From positions 1-64,000 of the forward strand of contig NZ_JAJGNJ010000007.1 of NCBI RefSeq assembly GCF_020781835.1: DNA of 64,000 nucleotides. Direction: 5' to 3'. The DNA is from Microbacterium testaceum. Lineage in GTDB: Bacteria > Actinomycetota > Actinomycetes > Actinomycetales > Microbacteriaceae. Under the pieces are notes generated by a model, which made no database searches, was not told where the DNA came from, and was given only the letters and a program-made list of their open reading frames with translations. This document shows, in pieces, positions 27,214 through 36,781 of the stretch (its first letter is position 1; the number at the start of each line of letters is the position of its first letter). Made by a program: the position numbers and the translations under genes.

Positions 27214-27783
27214 TCAGAACTGCACGCGAGGCGGCTCCGAGATCGCGGCACCGTCGACGACCTCGAAGAACTCCCTCGCCTGGAAGCCCAGCTGTCGTGC
27301 GAAGAGGTTGTTGGGGAACACCTTGATCTTGGTGTTCAGCTCGCGGACACCGCCGTTGTAGAACCGGCGCGACGCCTGGATCTTGTCCTCGGTGTCGACG
27401 ATCGACTGCTGCAGCTGCAGGAAGTTCTGGCTCGCCTGGAGCTGAGGGTAGGCCTCGGCGACGGCGAACAGCGACTTGAGCGCCTGCTGCATGTGCCCCT
27501 CGGCGATACCCGCCTCCGCCGGACTCTGGGCGGAGATGGTCTCCGCTCGTGCGCGCGTGACGTTCTCGAACACGGCCTTCTCGTGGGCCGCGTACCCCTT
27601 GACCGTCTCGATGAGGTTCGGGAGCAGGTCGGCCCGGCGCTTGAGCTGGACCGTGATGTCGCTCCACGCCTCGTCGACGCGCACGTTCAGCGAGACGAGC
27701 GCGTTGTACGTCGCCCAGAGATAGATCCCCGCGATCACCAGGATCGCGACGACCACGATGACGGGGACGAGCCACTCCCACAT
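27214..27783 (-). CDS. lemA: LemA family protein
   Basis: This is a 189-residue protein from ATG 27783, with a GGAG-containing site upstream. An N-terminal membrane helix (about 6-26) is followed by the LemA helical bundle: Y-N-A-L-V-S-L-N-V-R-V-D-E-A-W, then L-K-R-R-A-D-L-L-P-N-L-I-E-T-V-K-G-Y. It ends with the conserved F-x-A-R-E-F-F-like segment. LemA proteins are membrane-anchored and of unclear function. It is convergent with the glycosylase gene. Confidence 0.93.
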   Translation of the reverse strand: MWEWLVPVIVVVAILVIAGIYLWATYNALVSLNVRVDEAWSDITVQLKRRADLLPNLIETVKGYAAHEKAVFENVTRARAETISAQSPAEAGIAEGHMQQALKSLFAVAEAYPQLQASQNFLQLQQSIVDTEDKIQASRRFYNGGVRELNTKIKVFPNNLFARQLGFQAREFFEVVDGAAISEPPRVQF

Positions 27784-27945
27784 GTTCCGGTACTCCGATC
27801 GACGACTGCGGCACAATCCTAACGGCGCGGCCGTCGGACCACCCGGGCCCGCAGACGACTCCCAGTGGATACGCACGCGCGCCCGTGAGCGCCAACCGTT
27901 CGGCACGCACAGCGACCGCGCTGAGCGGCCGATGCGCCGAACACG

Positions 27946-28019
27946 TACCCCCGGTGGGACTCGAACCCACACCTGGAGCGATTTTAAGTCGCCTGCCTCT
28001 GCCATTGGGCTACGGGGGC
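27946..28019 (-). tRNA. tRNA with UAA anticodon (nominal Leu), short variable region
   Basis: On the minus strand a 74-nt cloverleaf can be drawn: acceptor 28019-28013 with 27953-27947 (G1 pairs with U72), discriminator A at 27946, D arm with a 3-bp stem, anticodon stem GGCGA/TCGCT with loop CTTAAAA, and a T arm GTGGG-TTCGAGT-CCCAC. The CCA end is not encoded. Bases 34-36 are UAA, which would read the leucine codon UUA. The variable region is only 6 nt, whereas bacterial tRNA-Leu has a long variable arm. The tRNA gene is clear; its amino acid is not. Confidence 0.75.
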
Positions 28020-28070
28020 GGATGCCACGCTCCACCGTAGCGCGGAGGGTGACGGCATCCGGGGACGACA

Positions 28071-28097
28071 AGACCCCCGCGGCGTGCGCGGGGGTCT
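28071..28097 (-). terminator. Terminator hairpin downstream of ndh
   Basis: AGACCCCCGCG (28071-28081) pairs perfectly with CGCGGGGGTCT (28087-28097). It lies 10 bases beyond the ndh stop, between ndh and the tRNA gene. Confidence 0.75.
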
Positions 28098-28107
28098 CGG
28101 TCGGGGG

Positions 28108-29505
28108 TCAGCGGGGGGCGCCGACCTTCTCGGGCTTCTTGTCGGTCGGGGCCTCGGCCGCGGGCTGCGCCGGACGCGGGCGGGCAGCGAACTCCTCGAA
28201 GGTCGCGCGCGGGTTCTGGACCGTCTCGAGCGACACGGTCTCGCGGCCGTGGAAGAAGTTCTGCACCCAGTCGCCGACGACGCGGAACTTGCGCTCCCAC
28301 GTCGGCATGGCCAGGCCGTGGTAGCCGCGGTGGGCGAACCAGGCGAGCAGACCGGTCAGGGCGATCTTGCCCGACTGGAACGCACCGTTGTACAGGCCCA
28401 GGCCGGCGACCGCACCGAGGTTCTTGTGGAAGTACTGTTTTGGCTCCTCGCCGCGCAGCACCGCGACGATGTTCTTCGCCATGAGCTTGCCCTGGCGCAC
28501 CGCGTGCTGAGCGTTGGGAACGCAGAAGCCGCCCACGCCGCCGCCGGACAGGTCGGGAACGGCGGACACGTCGCCGGCGGCCCACGCACCCTCGACGATC
28601 TCCTCGTCGGTGCCCACGCGCAGGTCGGGACGGGTGCGGATGCGACCGCGCTCCTCTACCGGCAGGTCGCTGCCGCGCACGACGGTCGGGTTGGCCATGA
28701 CGCCCGCGGTCCAGATGATGAGATCGGTGGGCAGCTGCTCACCGGTGGAGAACTCGACGACACCGTCGACGGCGCCCTTGACCTGGGTGTCGAGGTGCAC
28801 GAATGCCCCCTTCTTCGCCAGGTCGGCCAGCACCCACTCGCTCGTCTTCTGCGAGACCTCGGGCATGATGCGCCCCATCGCCTCGATGAGGTGGAAGTGC
28901 GTGTCGTCGAACGTCAGCGTCGGGTACTGCGTGAGCAGCGAGGACGCGTAGGCGCGCAGCTCGGCGAACACCTCGATTCCTGCGAAGCCACCGCCGACGA
29001 CGACGACCGTGAGCAGCCGATCACGGTCGGGACCGGCCGGGAGCACGGAGGCCTTGTCGAAGTTCGACGTCAGACGGTCACGGATCGCGACGGCCTCCTC
29101 GATCGTCTTCAGACCGATCGCGTTCTCGGCGATACCGGGGATCGGGAACGTGCGCGAGACGGCACCGGCGGTCACGACGATCTGGTCGTACTCCTGCGTC
29201 CACGGCTCGTCACCCGCGATCGGGGTGATGGTGGCGGTCTTCGTCGCGTGCTCGATGCCCGTGACCTTCCCGGCGATGACGGTGGTGCGCTTGAGGTGGC
29301 GGCGCAGTCCGACCACGACGTGGCGGGGCTCGATCTCACCGGCGGCGACCTCGGGAAGGAAGGGCTGGTACGTCATGTACGGCAGCGGATCGACGAGAGT
29401 GACCTCGGCCTCGTTGCGGCCGAGGAGCTTCTCGAGCTTCCAAGCGGTGTAGAAACCCGCGTAGCCTCCGCCGACGATGAGGATCTTGGGCACGGTGCTG
29501 GTCAC
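28108..29505 (-). CDS. ndh: Type II NADH dehydrogenase (NAD(P)/FAD-dependent oxidoreductase)
   Basis: This is a 465-residue protein from GTG 29505. Two Rossmann folds are visible: the FAD site K-I-L-I-V-G-G-G-Y-A-G-F at the N terminus and the NADH site V-V-V-V-G-G-G-F-A-G-I-E near residue 170. The G-A-W-A-A-G-D-V-S-A-V-P motif contacts FAD. The hydrophobic or amphipathic C-terminal part would bind the membrane, as in NDH-2, which oxidises NADH and reduces quinone without pumping protons. The start overlaps the subtilase stop (GTGA, 29502-29505). Confidence 0.92.
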   Translation of the reverse strand: MTSTVPKILIVGGGYAGFYTAWKLEKLLGRNEAEVTLVDPLPYMTYQPFLPEVAAGEIEPRHVVVGLRRHLKRTTVIAGKVTGIEHATKTATITPIAGDEPWTQEYDQIVVTAGAVSRTFPIPGIAENAIGLKTIEEAVAIRDRLTSNFDKASVLPAGPDRDRLLTVVVVGGGFAGIEVFAELRAYASSLLTQYPTLTFDDTHFHLIEAMGRIMPEVSQKTSEWVLADLAKKGAFVHLDTQVKGAVDGVVEFSTGEQLPTDLIIWTAGVMANPTVVRGSDLPVEERGRIRTRPDLRVGTDEEIVEGAWAAGDVSAVPDLSGGGVGGFCVPNAQHAVRQGKLMAKNIVAVLRGEEPKQYFHKNLGAVAGLGLYNGAFQSGKIALTGLLAWFAHRGYHGLAMPTWERKFRVVGDWVQNFFHGRETVSLETVQNPRATFEEFAARPRPAQPAAEAPTDKKPEKVGAPR

Positions 29506-30818
29506 GATGGAAGAGACTCCTGGTTTGTGGTGCGGCTCGGCTCGCGAGAGGTGCGCGCCTGTCGGATTCGCCTGGCAGCAGCACTGACGCCGAGCGTGAT
29601 CATTATAGCCGCGAGGGTGCCACCGGCGAGCGGCAGTGTCCCGTACAGCAGACTGTCGCGTGTCGGCAGCAGCGGCGAGGACGCCCGGGGCGCGGAATCA
29701 GCCGACGGCAGCGGCGGGATCTCCACGGGTGCGCTGGTCGGCTCACCGGTGGGGGCGGGAGCGTTCGCGCGCCGATACAGGCGCACCCATTCGGCCAGGT
29801 CACCGAGCGGATTGGACGACACCGTGGGCACGGCGGTCGATGAGACCGCGGCCGAAGCGTCGACCAGCCCGTAGCCGTAGAGCGCGTCCTGGCCAGACCC
29901 CGCCGCGGCCCCGGGGGCCGGCTTGGCCGTGCGGATCAACCTGTTCAGCACGTTGTCGGCATCCAGGTCCGGGTGCGCAGCCCGTACGAGGGCCGCAATG
30001 CCCGACACGATCGGCGCAGCCCCGCTGGTGCCGTTCCACTGCACGAGGGTCCCGTCCGCCGAGACGCCGAGGAGGCGCTCGCTCGGGGCGGACAGTCCGA
30101 TCGTGATGCCCTGCGTGGACGCGTCGTTGCTGGCGTTTCCCGACGGGTCGACGCCACCGACGGCGAGGACCCCCGGAATCGTGGCGGGCGCGCCGACGCG
30201 AGAGGTGCCGCTTCCGCGGTTGCCCGCGGCGACCACGACGACGACGTCGTGATCGAAGGCGTATTGGAACGCCTCGTCCCAGCTGGGATCCCAGTCGAGG
30301 GTGTTGGTGGTCAGCGACATGTTGATCACCGTCGCCCCTTCGTCGACCGCCCAGTGCAGCGCGTCGACGATCTGCTCGGTGAAGGGTTTCGACGTGGACG
30401 CGCCGAATCCCACCGAGATCGACAGCAACTCGGCCTCGGGGGCGACCCCGATCATGCCCCGGCCGTCGCCGGTGCCACGGGACGCAGCGAGCGAGGCGAC
30501 CCAGCTGCCGTGGTTCGAGTCGACCGCGCCGACGGGGGTGCGTCCGTCTGGAGCGCCCACGCCGGACACGTCGGTGCCGGCGGCCACGGCGCCGGTGAAC
30601 TCCACGGGTCCGCGGGCGATGCCCGTGTCGATGATCGCGATCTTCTGTCCTGCGCCGCGCGTGGTGTTCCACGCGTCGCGGATGCCGTACTGGTCGAGCC
30701 AGTACTCGGCGGCCCGCACCGGGTCCGTGGGGTCTTCCGGGACCGGCGCCGCTGTCGCACCCGTCAGCACCACGACGCCCAGGACGACGGATGCCACGGC
30801 CGCGACGACGCGTCTCAT
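29502..30818 (-). CDS. Membrane-anchored S8 subtilisin-like serine protease (mycosin-like)
   Basis: This 438-residue protein has an N-terminal signal sequence (about 1-24), a subtilase domain with D64 (A-I-I-D-T-G), H103 (N-H-G-S-W-V-A), N200 (A-A-G-N-R-G) and S265 (N-G-T-S-G-A-A-P), a Pro/Ser-rich linker, and a C-terminal membrane helix followed by basic residues. This secreted and anchored layout is that of mycosins, which serve type VII secretion. No ESX genes are in the window, so that role is unproven. It overlaps the DUF501 gene upstream (ATGA) and ndh downstream. Confidence 0.9.
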   Translation of the reverse strand: MRRVVAAVASVVLGVVVLTGATAAPVPEDPTDPVRAAEYWLDQYGIRDAWNTTRGAGQKIAIIDTGIARGPVEFTGAVAAGTDVSGVGAPDGRTPVGAVDSNHGSWVASLAASRGTGDGRGMIGVAPEAELLSISVGFGASTSKPFTEQIVDALHWAVDEGATVINMSLTTNTLDWDPSWDEAFQYAFDHDVVVVVAAGNRGSGTSRVGAPATIPGVLAVGGVDPSGNASNDASTQGITIGLSAPSERLLGVSADGTLVQWNGTSGAAPIVSGIAALVRAAHPDLDADNVLNRLIRTAKPAPGAAAGSGQDALYGYGLVDASAAVSSTAVPTVSSNPLGDLAEWVRLYRRANAPAPTGEPTSAPVEIPPLPSADSAPRASSPLLPTRDSLLYGTLPLAGGTLAAIMITLGVSAAARRIRQARTSREPSRTTNQESLPS

Positions 30819-31333
30819 CCGCTCGCCCCGGGGGTCTCGCACTCGCAGCGCTCGGGCGACCACGTTCCGCGGGCGAGGGCTCGGTCGCCGATCGGGTTCA
30901 CCCCCGGCCCGGCCGCCAGCGCGTGCCCGGCCAGCGCGTGCAGGCACTTCACGCGCGTGGGCATGCCGCCGGCGGAGATACCGGCGATCTCCTCGGGCTC
31001 GCCATAGACCGCGCGATCGCGCAGGTAGGCGTCGTGCGCCGCGGCGTAGGCGGCGCGAAGGTCGTCGTCCTCCGCGAGGTCGTCGGAGAACTCCTTCATG
31101 ACGTGCGACGCCTCGAGCACCGACATCGCCGCCGTGGCGGCGGGGTGCGTCAGGTAGTAGAAGGTCGGGAACGGGCTGCCGTCGTCGAGGCGCGGAGAGG
31201 TCGCCACGACCGTAGGATTCCCGCAGACGCATCGCGCCGCGATGCCCACGACGCCGCGCGGAACACGATCCAGCTGCGACTGCAGCACGTCGAGATCGGC
31301 GTCGGAGGCGGGGGGAAGGGGCGGGGTGCTCAT
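30815..31333 (-). CDS. DUF501 family protein
   Basis: This 172-residue protein contains R-C-V-C-G-N-P-T-V-V, F-P-T-F-Y-Y-L-T-H-P and G-G-M-P-T-R-V-K-C-L-H-A-L-A-G-H-A-L, which mark the DUF501 family. In actinobacteria it sits next to the ftsB-like gene and eno, as here. Several conserved Cys and His residues suggest metal binding. The biochemical function is unknown. The stop overlaps the subtilase start. Confidence 0.93.
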   Translation of the reverse strand: MSTPPLPPASDADLDVLQSQLDRVPRGVVGIAARCVCGNPTVVATSPRLDDGSPFPTFYYLTHPAATAAMSVLEASHVMKEFSDDLAEDDDLRAAYAAAHDAYLRDRAVYGEPEEIAGISAGGMPTRVKCLHALAGHALAAGPGVNPIGDRALARGTWSPERCECETPGASG

Positions 31334-31394
31334 CGCCTCCAGGGTACCCGGAGCCCCGGCGTCGTCCGCCGACGCCCACCGGAAGCCGGACCGA

Positions 31395-32015
31395 TCAGGG
31401 GGTCGGGGCGGAACCGGATGCCGGGTCCGGCACGCCGATCACGGGAGCCGCGACCTGGGCGGCCCCGGCCGAGGTGACCGAGCGTACGAGCTGAGCCATC
31501 CAATCGGTCCGCGTCTGCCCCACATCCTGCGAGACGTCCTGTTGCTCCTGCGGGGCCGCCGAGGCCGGGAGGTCGTCGTCGATGAGATACACGACCTCGC
31601 CGGGCATGGTGTAGAACAGGCGCTCGCGTGCTTGCGTGGTGATGTAGGCCGGATCGGACCAGCGCTCCCGCTGGGACTGCAGATCCGCGACCTCGCTCTG
31701 GCTGAGCGCCACCGCGCTGCGCAGCGCCTGGATCTGCTGCCGCTGGTTCATGTAGGTGCCGACCGTCGGGACGAGCACGAACGTGCCGAGCACCACGAGA
31801 CCGAGCATGATCACCACGAAACCCGAGATGCGCAGTCCGCCGAGCCACTCACGGACGTCTACCCGACGCGCACCCGGCTCGGTGGCGCGCTCGGACGCAG
31901 CCGCGCGTGTGGGGGGCTGTCGTGTCGCGCCCGGGCGGCGACGACGGTCCTTCTCCTTGGGGGGCGTCGGCGTCTCGTTCCGCCCTCGGGGGGACGGGAG
32001 CGTCGGTCGGTCCAC
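31395..32015 (-). CDS. FtsB/DivIC-family septum formation initiator
   Basis: This is a 206-residue protein from GTG 32015, preceded by GGAAGGAG. A basic, disordered N terminus (about 1-60) leads to one membrane helix (about 65-85). A short coiled coil (Q-R-Q-Q-I-Q-A-L-R-S-A-V-A-L-S) follows, then the DivIC signature W-S-D-P-A-Y-I-T-T-Q-A-R-E-R-L-F-Y. Such proteins form the FtsQLB-type divisome complex. The position between eno and DUF501 is conserved in actinobacteria. The C-terminal tail is longer than usual. Confidence 0.88.
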   Translation of the reverse strand: MDRPTLPSPRGRNETPTPPKEKDRRRRPGATRQPPTRAAASERATEPGARRVDVREWLGGLRISGFVVIMLGLVVLGTFVLVPTVGTYMNQRQQIQALRSAVALSQSEVADLQSQRERWSDPAYITTQARERLFYTMPGEVVYLIDDDLPASAAPQEQQDVSQDVGQTRTDWMAQLVRSVTSAGAAQVAAPVIGVPDPASGSAPTP

Positions 32016-32139
32016 GACGTCTCCTTCCTGCCCACGCGGGGTCCGCTCCCCGGGCGGTATCCGACTCTACGTCGCGGGGTGCTGTCGCCCGGGTGACGCG
32101 CCGAGCGCGGGTCACCCGACCGACGAAGACCGCGGACGA

Positions 32140-32171
32140 CGAAGGGGGGAGCCTCCCGGCTCCCCCCTTCG
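32140..32171 (-). terminator. Terminator hairpin downstream of eno
   Basis: CGAAGGGGGGAGC (32140-32152) pairs with GCTCCCCCCTTCG (32159-32171). The hairpin lies 12 bases beyond the eno stop. Confidence 0.7.
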
Positions 32172-32183
32172 TGCGCGAAGCGC

Positions 32184-33620
<1,437 letters not shown>

Positions 33621-34310
33621 TCACGGCCGGTCGTCCGGGATCCCGGATGCCACGACGTCGGTGACGACGGCCAGAGCGAGGCCGTCCCACCCCTTGCGGT
33701 CCAGGGTCTGCAACGCGGTGGCGTCGAAACGCGGATCCTCCGCGAGCATCACCACGCCCGCGCGTGCCCCCGCGACCTTCGTGTCGCCCGGCGGCGGGTC
33801 GGCGACGGCACCGCCGCGCACGACGTTGTCGAGCACGACGACCGTGCCGGGGCGGCCCAGACGGGCCGCCCAATCGAGGTAGCCGGGATTGGACTCCTTG
33901 TCGGCGTCGACGAACACGAGGTCGAACGGCTCCTCTCCCACCAGGCTCGGCAGGACATCCAGGCCGCGACCCACCCGGATGTCGACGAGGTCGGCCACCC
34001 CCGCGCGCTCGAGATTCTCCCGCGCGACCCCGGCGTTGTGCTCCTCGGCCTCGATGGTCACGACGCGGCCGCCGTCCGGTAGCGCACGCGCGAGCCAGAT
34101 CGTGGAGTATCCGCCGAGCGTGCCGATCTCCAGCACCCGCCGTGCTCCGCTGATGCGGACGAGGAGGTGCAGGAACTTCGCGCTGACGGGCGACACCTCG
34201 ATCGCGGGCAGCCCCGCCTCGTGCTGCGCGGCGAGCGCGGCATCCAGGACCGGGTCGTCGCCGATGAGGGTGTCGGTGAGGAAGCCGTCGACGTCGTCGT
34301 GTGTGGGCAC
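33621..34310 (-). CDS. O-methyltransferase (CCoAOMT/TrmR-like fold)
   Basis: This is a 229-residue protein from GTG 34310, which is preceded by GGGGAGGT. The Methyltransf_3 pattern is clear: L-E-I-G-T-L-G-G-Y-S-T-I-W-L-A (SAM motif I), V-V-T-I-E-A-E (post I), F-D-L-V-F-V-D-A-D-K (metal-binding Asp pair) and V-V-L-D-N-V-V-R-G-G. Members methylate catechol-like hydroxyls or, as TrmR, a tRNA wobble uridine. The substrate is unknown. Confidence 0.9.
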   Translation of the reverse strand: MPTHDDVDGFLTDTLIGDDPVLDAALAAQHEAGLPAIEVSPVSAKFLHLLVRISGARRVLEIGTLGGYSTIWLARALPDGGRVVTIEAEEHNAGVARENLERAGVADLVDIRVGRGLDVLPSLVGEEPFDLVFVDADKESNPGYLDWAARLGRPGTVVVLDNVVRGGAVADPPPGDTKVAGARAGVVMLAEDPRFDATALQTLDRKGWDGLALAVVTDVVASGIPDDRP

Positions 34311-34341
34311 CTCCCCAGCCTGGCGACGGAAGAGGCCAGGG

Positions 34342-35208
34342 TCAACGCCCGCGCGCCAGCGGTGCGTCGGAGGCGAGCGCGGCGAGGACCGCCGGGAGCA
34401 GCGCCTCCGCGGTGCGGCGGTATCCGAGCGCGCTCGGGTGGAAACGGTCGACGCTGAACATCTCGTCGGGACGGTCGGCGAACACCGGTCCGACGGCGCG
34501 CGCGAGGGCGACGACGCGTCCGCCGGCGCGCCGCACGGCCGCGGCCTGGGCCGCCGCCAGCTGCCGCGACGAGCGCGCCGCCAGTGCGCGCAAGGGCTGC
34601 GGGATCGCGCGGAGCGTCCCCAGATCCGGGCAGGTGCCGACGACGACCGGGACGCCGGCGCTGCGCAGCGCCCGAACGGTGTCCTCCAACTGCACGGCCG
34701 CGCGAGAGGCCGGGATGCGGTGGGTGACGTCGTTGCCGCCGACGACGATGACCGCGACGTCCGCGCGGTACGCCTCTGGCAGCGTCGCCAACTGCCCGGC
34801 CAGCGCCGAACTCTCGGAGCCGACCACCGCCGCCGTGCGCAGACGTACCGGCCGCCTCTCCGATCGGGCGATCCCCTTGGCCAGGCGCGCTCCGAGGGTG
34901 TCGCGGCGGTGACCGGCACCGAGCCCCGCGGCGATGGAGTCTCCGAGCAGGAGGAGCTCGACGGGCTGCCCCGGGTGCTTCTTACGGCGCCACACCCGGT
35001 CGGCATCCAGCGCCTGCTCCCCCAGCGGCTTGCCGATCCGGCGGCGTGCGATCGCCGCCTGCCGCGCGATCAGGGTCCGTGCCCCGACCGCGGCCGCTCC
35101 GAGAACGGCCACCGAGGACGCCGCGGTGACGGTGATCGGTCGGCGCCTGCGCATGAGGCGATCCCACCGCGCCACGGTGAACGGCCGGTGACGCGCCGCG
35201 GCGCCCAC
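34342..35208 (-). CDS. SGNH/GDSL-type hydrolase
   Basis: This is a 288-residue protein if it starts at GTG 35208; an ATG at 35154 is also possible. A hydrophobic N-terminal segment (about 27-45) may anchor or export it. SGNH block motifs are present: G-D-S-I-A-A-G (nucleophile Ser), G-G-N-D (oxyanion Gly and Asn) and D-R-F-H-P-S with the catalytic Asp and His. This suggests an esterase or lipase at the cell surface. It starts 3 bases after the MFS exporter gene ends, so the two may be co-transcribed. Confidence 0.87.
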   Translation of the reverse strand: MGAAARHRPFTVARWDRLMRRRRPITVTAASSVAVLGAAAVGARTLIARQAAIARRRIGKPLGEQALDADRVWRRKKHPGQPVELLLLGDSIAAGLGAGHRRDTLGARLAKGIARSERRPVRLRTAAVVGSESSALAGQLATLPEAYRADVAVIVVGGNDVTHRIPASRAAVQLEDTVRALRSAGVPVVVGTCPDLGTLRAIPQPLRALAARSSRQLAAAQAAAVRRAGGRVVALARAVGPVFADRPDEMFSVDRFHPSALGYRRTAEALLPAVLAALASDAPLARGR

Positions 35209-35211
35209 CCC

Positions 35212-36657
35212 TCAGTCGGCGACTCGTCGCCGCCCCCGAGCGCGCAGGACGAGCGCGAGGACGAGGACAGCCGCGGCCAGCGCCACATCGAGCGCGAGCC
35301 CCGCGATCAACTCCTCCCGTCCCGCGACGCCGGTGAACGAGACCACCCCGCCGATGACGATGACACCGAAGGACAGGGCCAACTGCTGCGCCGTGCTGAA
35401 CATGCCGCCGGACAAGCCCGCCGCCTGGACGGGCACCTCGCGAACGACGAGTTGTGTCAGTGGCGAGAAGACGAGCGCCTGACCGGCCCCGAGGAGCACG
35501 AGGGCCGGCTGCAGCCACAGCACGACGTCCGGGCCCCACGCGAGAGCGACCGTGGCCGTCATCGCGAGCAAGGCGACGAGCTGCAGCCCGACGCCGAAGG
35601 GCAGGGTCGCGTCGCCCCATCGCGCCTGCACGCGGGCGACGGTCAGCGACATCACCGCGAACACCACCGCGAACGGCAGGAGCGCGAGCCCGGCCTGGAG
35701 CGAGGTCATCCCGCCGTGCTCGATGGCCCGGGGGAAGACGTAGAGCAGCGCCGAGTACCCGGCGAAGAACAGCGCGGCCGACAGCAGACCGAGCTGCAGC
35801 GGACGCAGGCGCAGCACGCTCGGCGGCAGAAGCGGAACGCGCCCGCCCCGCTCGACGGCGTCCTGGTGCCGCCACATCGCCACGAACGCGACGATCGCGA
35901 CCACGATGACGACCAGCACGGGCCACGACCAGTTCCAGGCCGGGCCGAACGTCAGGGCGACGGAGGCGGCGAGGATGCCGAGGGCCAGCGCGACGGTCCC
36001 GACGACGTCGATCGCGACGTGCTCGTGCGAGCGGCTGCGCGGGGCGAGCGGCGCCAGCGCGATCGCCGCGGCCGCCACGAGCGCGACGACGACGAACACC
36101 GCGCGCCAGCCGTCGACCGCGCCGAACGTGGCCGCCGCGAGCGCCCCGCCGGCGACCTGACCGACCGCCGAGCCGATGCCGCCGCTCGCCCCGAACGCCG
36201 CGATGGCGCGCGTGCGCGCCGCTCCGCGGGAGGTCGCCTGGATCGTCGCGAGCACCTGCGGGGTGCACAGGGCCGCACCCACGCCCTGGATCACACGCGC
36301 TGCGATGAGGGTCTGCACCGACGGCGCGAGTGCGCACGCGACCGCCGAGACGAGGAACAGCCCCATGCCCGCGGTGTACAGGCGGTGGCGTCCGAAACGG
36401 TCGCCCAGACGCCCGCCGAGGATCAGCAGGACGGCGAAGGGGATGCCGTAGCCGGCGATGACGAGCTCGAGCGAGATGTCGTCGGCGCCGAAGCGGACGC
36501 GCAGCGTCGGCAGGATGACGGTCACCGCGTTGAAGGCGAACGTGCCGACCCCGGGTCCGAGGAGGAAGCCGATATATCGCCAGGTGGGAACCGCCGGGGC
36601 GGTCGTGTCCGTCGGCACGGGCGACGTGGCGCTGGCCGGGTGGGCGGAGGTCGTCAT
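35212..36657 (-). CDS. MFS drug exporter, DHA2-like (14 membrane spans)
   Basis: This is a 481-residue protein from ATG 36657 with about 14 hydrophobic helices. It carries MFS motif A (G-G-R-L-G-D-R-F-G-R-H-R) between helices 2 and 3, and a Gly/Ala-rich helix 5 region (G-A-S-G-G-I-G-S-A-V-G-Q-V-A-G-G) typical of antiporters. It probably exports hydrophobic compounds using the proton gradient. The gene is divergent from an XRE regulator gene, and two copies of a palindrome lie between them, which points to local repression. Confidence 0.9.
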   Translation of the reverse strand: MTTSAHPASATSPVPTDTTAPAVPTWRYIGFLLGPGVGTFAFNAVTVILPTLRVRFGADDISLELVIAGYGIPFAVLLILGGRLGDRFGRHRLYTAGMGLFLVSAVACALAPSVQTLIAARVIQGVGAALCTPQVLATIQATSRGAARTRAIAAFGASGGIGSAVGQVAGGALAAATFGAVDGWRAVFVVVALVAAAAIALAPLAPRSRSHEHVAIDVVGTVALALGILAASVALTFGPAWNWSWPVLVVIVVAIVAFVAMWRHQDAVERGGRVPLLPPSVLRLRPLQLGLLSAALFFAGYSALLYVFPRAIEHGGMTSLQAGLALLPFAVVFAVMSLTVARVQARWGDATLPFGVGLQLVALLAMTATVALAWGPDVVLWLQPALVLLGAGQALVFSPLTQLVVREVPVQAAGLSGGMFSTAQQLALSFGVIVIGGVVSFTGVAGREELIAGLALDVALAAAVLVLALVLRARGRRRVAD

Positions 36658-36681
36658 GATGCCAGCATGGGGGGTGCGGCA

Positions 36682-36695
36682 TCCTGGTACCAGGA
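36682..36695. promoter_or_regulatory. Operator copy A in the MFS/XRE divergent region
   Basis: TCCTGGTACCAGGA is a perfect 14-bp palindrome, 25 bases upstream of the MFS exporter start. It is repeated with changes 23 bp away at 36705-36718, and the flanks CA and GCAC are also repeated. Confidence 0.65.
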
Positions 36696-36704
36696 GCACG
36701 TTCA

Positions 36705-36718
36705 TCCTGGTACTGGGA
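36705..36718. promoter_or_regulatory. Operator copy B in the MFS/XRE divergent region
   Basis: TCCTGGTACTGGGA is the second, imperfect copy. It is offset by 23 bp, about two helical turns, so a dimer on each copy would face the same side of the DNA. Confidence 0.6.
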
Positions 36719-36781
36719 GCACTCCCCTCGGACCCGCCTCTGACCCCGGCGGCCCTTATGCTCGCGACGGAAGGAGACGCC

